From UBA5734 sp964528645 (lineage in GTDB: Bacteria; Bacillota; Clostridia; Saccharofermentanales; UBA5734): a DNA stretch of 18,998 nt. The translations under genes and the position numbers were made by a program. Under the pieces are notes generated by a model. It searched no databases and was not told the DNA's origin. It was given only the letters and a program-made list of their open reading frames with translations. The stretch is from contig CAZGSR010000045.1 of NCBI GenBank assembly GCA_964528645.1, positions 1-18,998 on the forward strand, given 5' to 3'. Positions 18,544 to 18,998 of the stretch are shown here, one piece after another (position 1 is the first letter of the stretch; each line of letters begins with the position of its first letter).

Positions 18544-18636
18544 GAAAATCCCTCCCGTCCATCTCGAGCATGAATGCAGATTCAATTCACTTCACAAATA
18601 AATATTTGCCCAGTTGCCCTCGTGTTCCTGATTTTA

Positions 18637-18642
18637 ATTATA
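18637..18642 (-). promoter_or_regulatory. -10 box for the methyltransferase gene
   Basis: A perfect minus-strand TATAAT lies 93 nt upstream of the TTG start. The best -35 is TTCCCA at 18662-18667 with a long 19-nt spacer, so the promoter is only suggested. An inverted repeat CAAAT/ATTTG lies in the leader, near 18592-18607. Confidence 0.35.
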
Positions 18643-18685
18643 CGCTGAGCGCGTGAAAATCTGGGAATAAATCAGACCGCATGTC

Positions 18686-18712
18686 TTGAAACTGGATCGC
18701 TTGTGGTATAAT
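18686..18712 (+). promoter_or_regulatory. Promoter of tRNA-Leu
   Basis: TTGAAA (18686-18691) is followed after a 15-nt spacer by a consensus TATAAT (18707-18712), which is preceded by TGG, giving an extended -10 (TGnTATAAT). The extended -10 compensates for the short spacer. Transcription would start near 18719, about 55 nt before the tRNA, and a GATTTTC/GAAAATC inverted repeat lies in the leader (18720-18726 and 18755-18761). Confidence 0.65.
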
Positions 18713-18774
18713 CTCTCTAGATTTTCGAGCCGCGCCCTCAACGCCGCACATTTGGAAAATCGCACTAAACACCC

Positions 18775-18857
18775 GCGGATGTGGTGGAATTGGCAGACAC
18801 GCTGGATTTAGGTTCCAGTGCGCAAGCGTGCAGGTTCAAGTCCTGTCATCCGCACCA
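18775..18857 (+). tRNA. tRNA-Leu, anticodon TAG
   Basis: The 83-nt sequence folds as a class II tRNA. The acceptor arm is GCGGATG (18775-18781) with CATCCGC (18847-18853), followed by discriminator A and an encoded CCA (18855-18857). The anticodon arm is CTGGA-TTTAGGT-TCCAG, giving anticodon TAG, which reads CUA and probably other CUN leucine codons. The long variable arm (TGCGCAAGCG) is typical of leucine tRNAs. The T arm CAGGTTCAAGTCCTG is canonical. It has its own promoter and a hairpin terminator starting at the base after CCA. Confidence 0.96.
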
Positions 18858-18904
18858 ATAGACCGTAGATCTCGCCGTGTGCGAGGTCTACGGTCTATCT
18901 TTAT
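18858..18904 (+). terminator. Hairpin terminator of tRNA-Leu
   Basis: An 18-bp stem (18858-18875 with 18881-18898, one T-G wobble, 5-nt loop CGTGT) begins at the first base after the tRNA CCA. It is followed by CTTTAT, a short and imperfect T tract. The stem would also protect the primary 3' end and guide tRNA processing. Confidence 0.75.
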
Positions 18905-18908
18905 GTCG

Positions 18909-18947
18909 AGGACTTGAACCCGGTCAATGTCCTGTCATCCGCACCAA
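18909..18947 (+). repeat. Duplicated tRNA-Leu 3' end with inverted T-arm fragment
   Basis: GTCCTGTCATCCGCACCAA at 18929-18947 is a perfect 19-nt direct copy of 18840-18858, the tRNA 3' end including CCA. Just before it, AGGACTTGAACC (18909-18920) is the exact inverse complement of the tRNA T arm (18833-18844). The two parts also pair with each other (GGACTTGA with TCAA-T-GTCC). This looks like a decayed second tRNA copy or an integration scar. Confidence 0.75.
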
Positions 18948-18953
18948 CCCTAG

Positions 18954-18998
18954 TACCATCTATTGATAGAATCACTTCTGTCAGTAGGTGGTATTTTT
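18954..18998 (+). terminator. Strong rho-independent terminator at the window end
   Basis: An 18-bp stem (18954-18971 with 18976-18993, three G-T wobbles, 4-nt loop TCAC) is followed directly by TTTTT at 18994-18998, where the window ends. It lies just after the duplicated tRNA 3' end, as expected if a second tRNA gene once stood there. Confidence 0.75.

Noticed and set aside
18377..18571. 64-codon minus-strand frame at the start of the methyltransferase gene, beginning with ATG
   Set aside because: Its stop comes before the SAM-binding core, while the neighbouring frame with a TTG start and strong GGGAGGG site leads into the full enzyme.
10383..18774. The accessory block as an element integrated into tRNA-Leu
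   Set aside because: The tRNA 3' end faces right, so an element using it would lie to the right of 18858, not between lepA and the tRNA. No integrase is visible in the block.

Overview
The window looks like chromosomal DNA from a Gram-positive-type anaerobe, most likely a GC-rich member of the Clostridia (Bacillota). Supporting signs are the Cys-rich zinc-type insertion in HisRS, a bacterial PH-domain protein, a DUF5050-type lipoprotein, strong AGGAGG-like ribosome binding sites and strong C/G preference at third codon positions in the housekeeping genes. The placement is an inference; there is no rRNA to confirm it.

Left part (about 1-10360) is ordinary housekeeping DNA. mutY (minus) diverges from a MATE-family exporter (plus), which converges on a small PH-domain protein (minus). 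A long plus-strand run follows: a CoA-binding protein, rsmE, hisS, aspS, lepB (signal peptidase I, overlapping the end of aspS) and lepA (elongation factor 4). The theme is rRNA modification, tRNA charging, translation and export.

Right part (about 10380-18590) is accessory DNA with more relaxed codon use. Its most interesting element is a minus-strand operon at 14148-10383. It encodes (i) a SLOG-type Rossmann domain, (ii) in a different reading frame but apparently the same ancestral protein, a two-transmembrane segment with a degenerate pore-like loop, two TrkA-N/RCK-like nucleotide-binding domains and a C-terminal ryanodine-receptor (RyR) domain, and (iii) 3 nt later, a TIR-domain protein with one membrane helix and a C-terminal LVIVD-type beta-propeller. 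TIR enzymes can make ADP-ribose or cyclic ADP-ribose signals from NAD, SLOG domains can bind such signals (as in Thoeris ThsA and, by fold, TRPM channels), and RyR channels in animals respond to cyclic ADP-ribose. My hypothesis is a Thoeris-like signalling or defence system whose effector is a channel-like membrane protein. A +1 frame change at a CCCCGAAAAGG tract splits the channel gene, so it may be decayed, mis-sequenced or recoded. Two 19-bp direct repeats upstream are a candidate operator.

Upstream of this operon, also on minus, lie a membrane-anchored protein of unknown function, a DUF5050-type propeller lipoprotein and an unrecognised 251-residue protein. Divergent from these is a prenyltransferase/squalene-cyclase-like alpha-barrel protein, which shares its TTAA stop with a convergent SAM methyltransferase. 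The window ends with tRNA-Leu(TAG), its hairpin terminator, a 19-nt duplicate of the tRNA 3' end, and a second strong terminator. No CRISPR array, transposase or integrase is visible.
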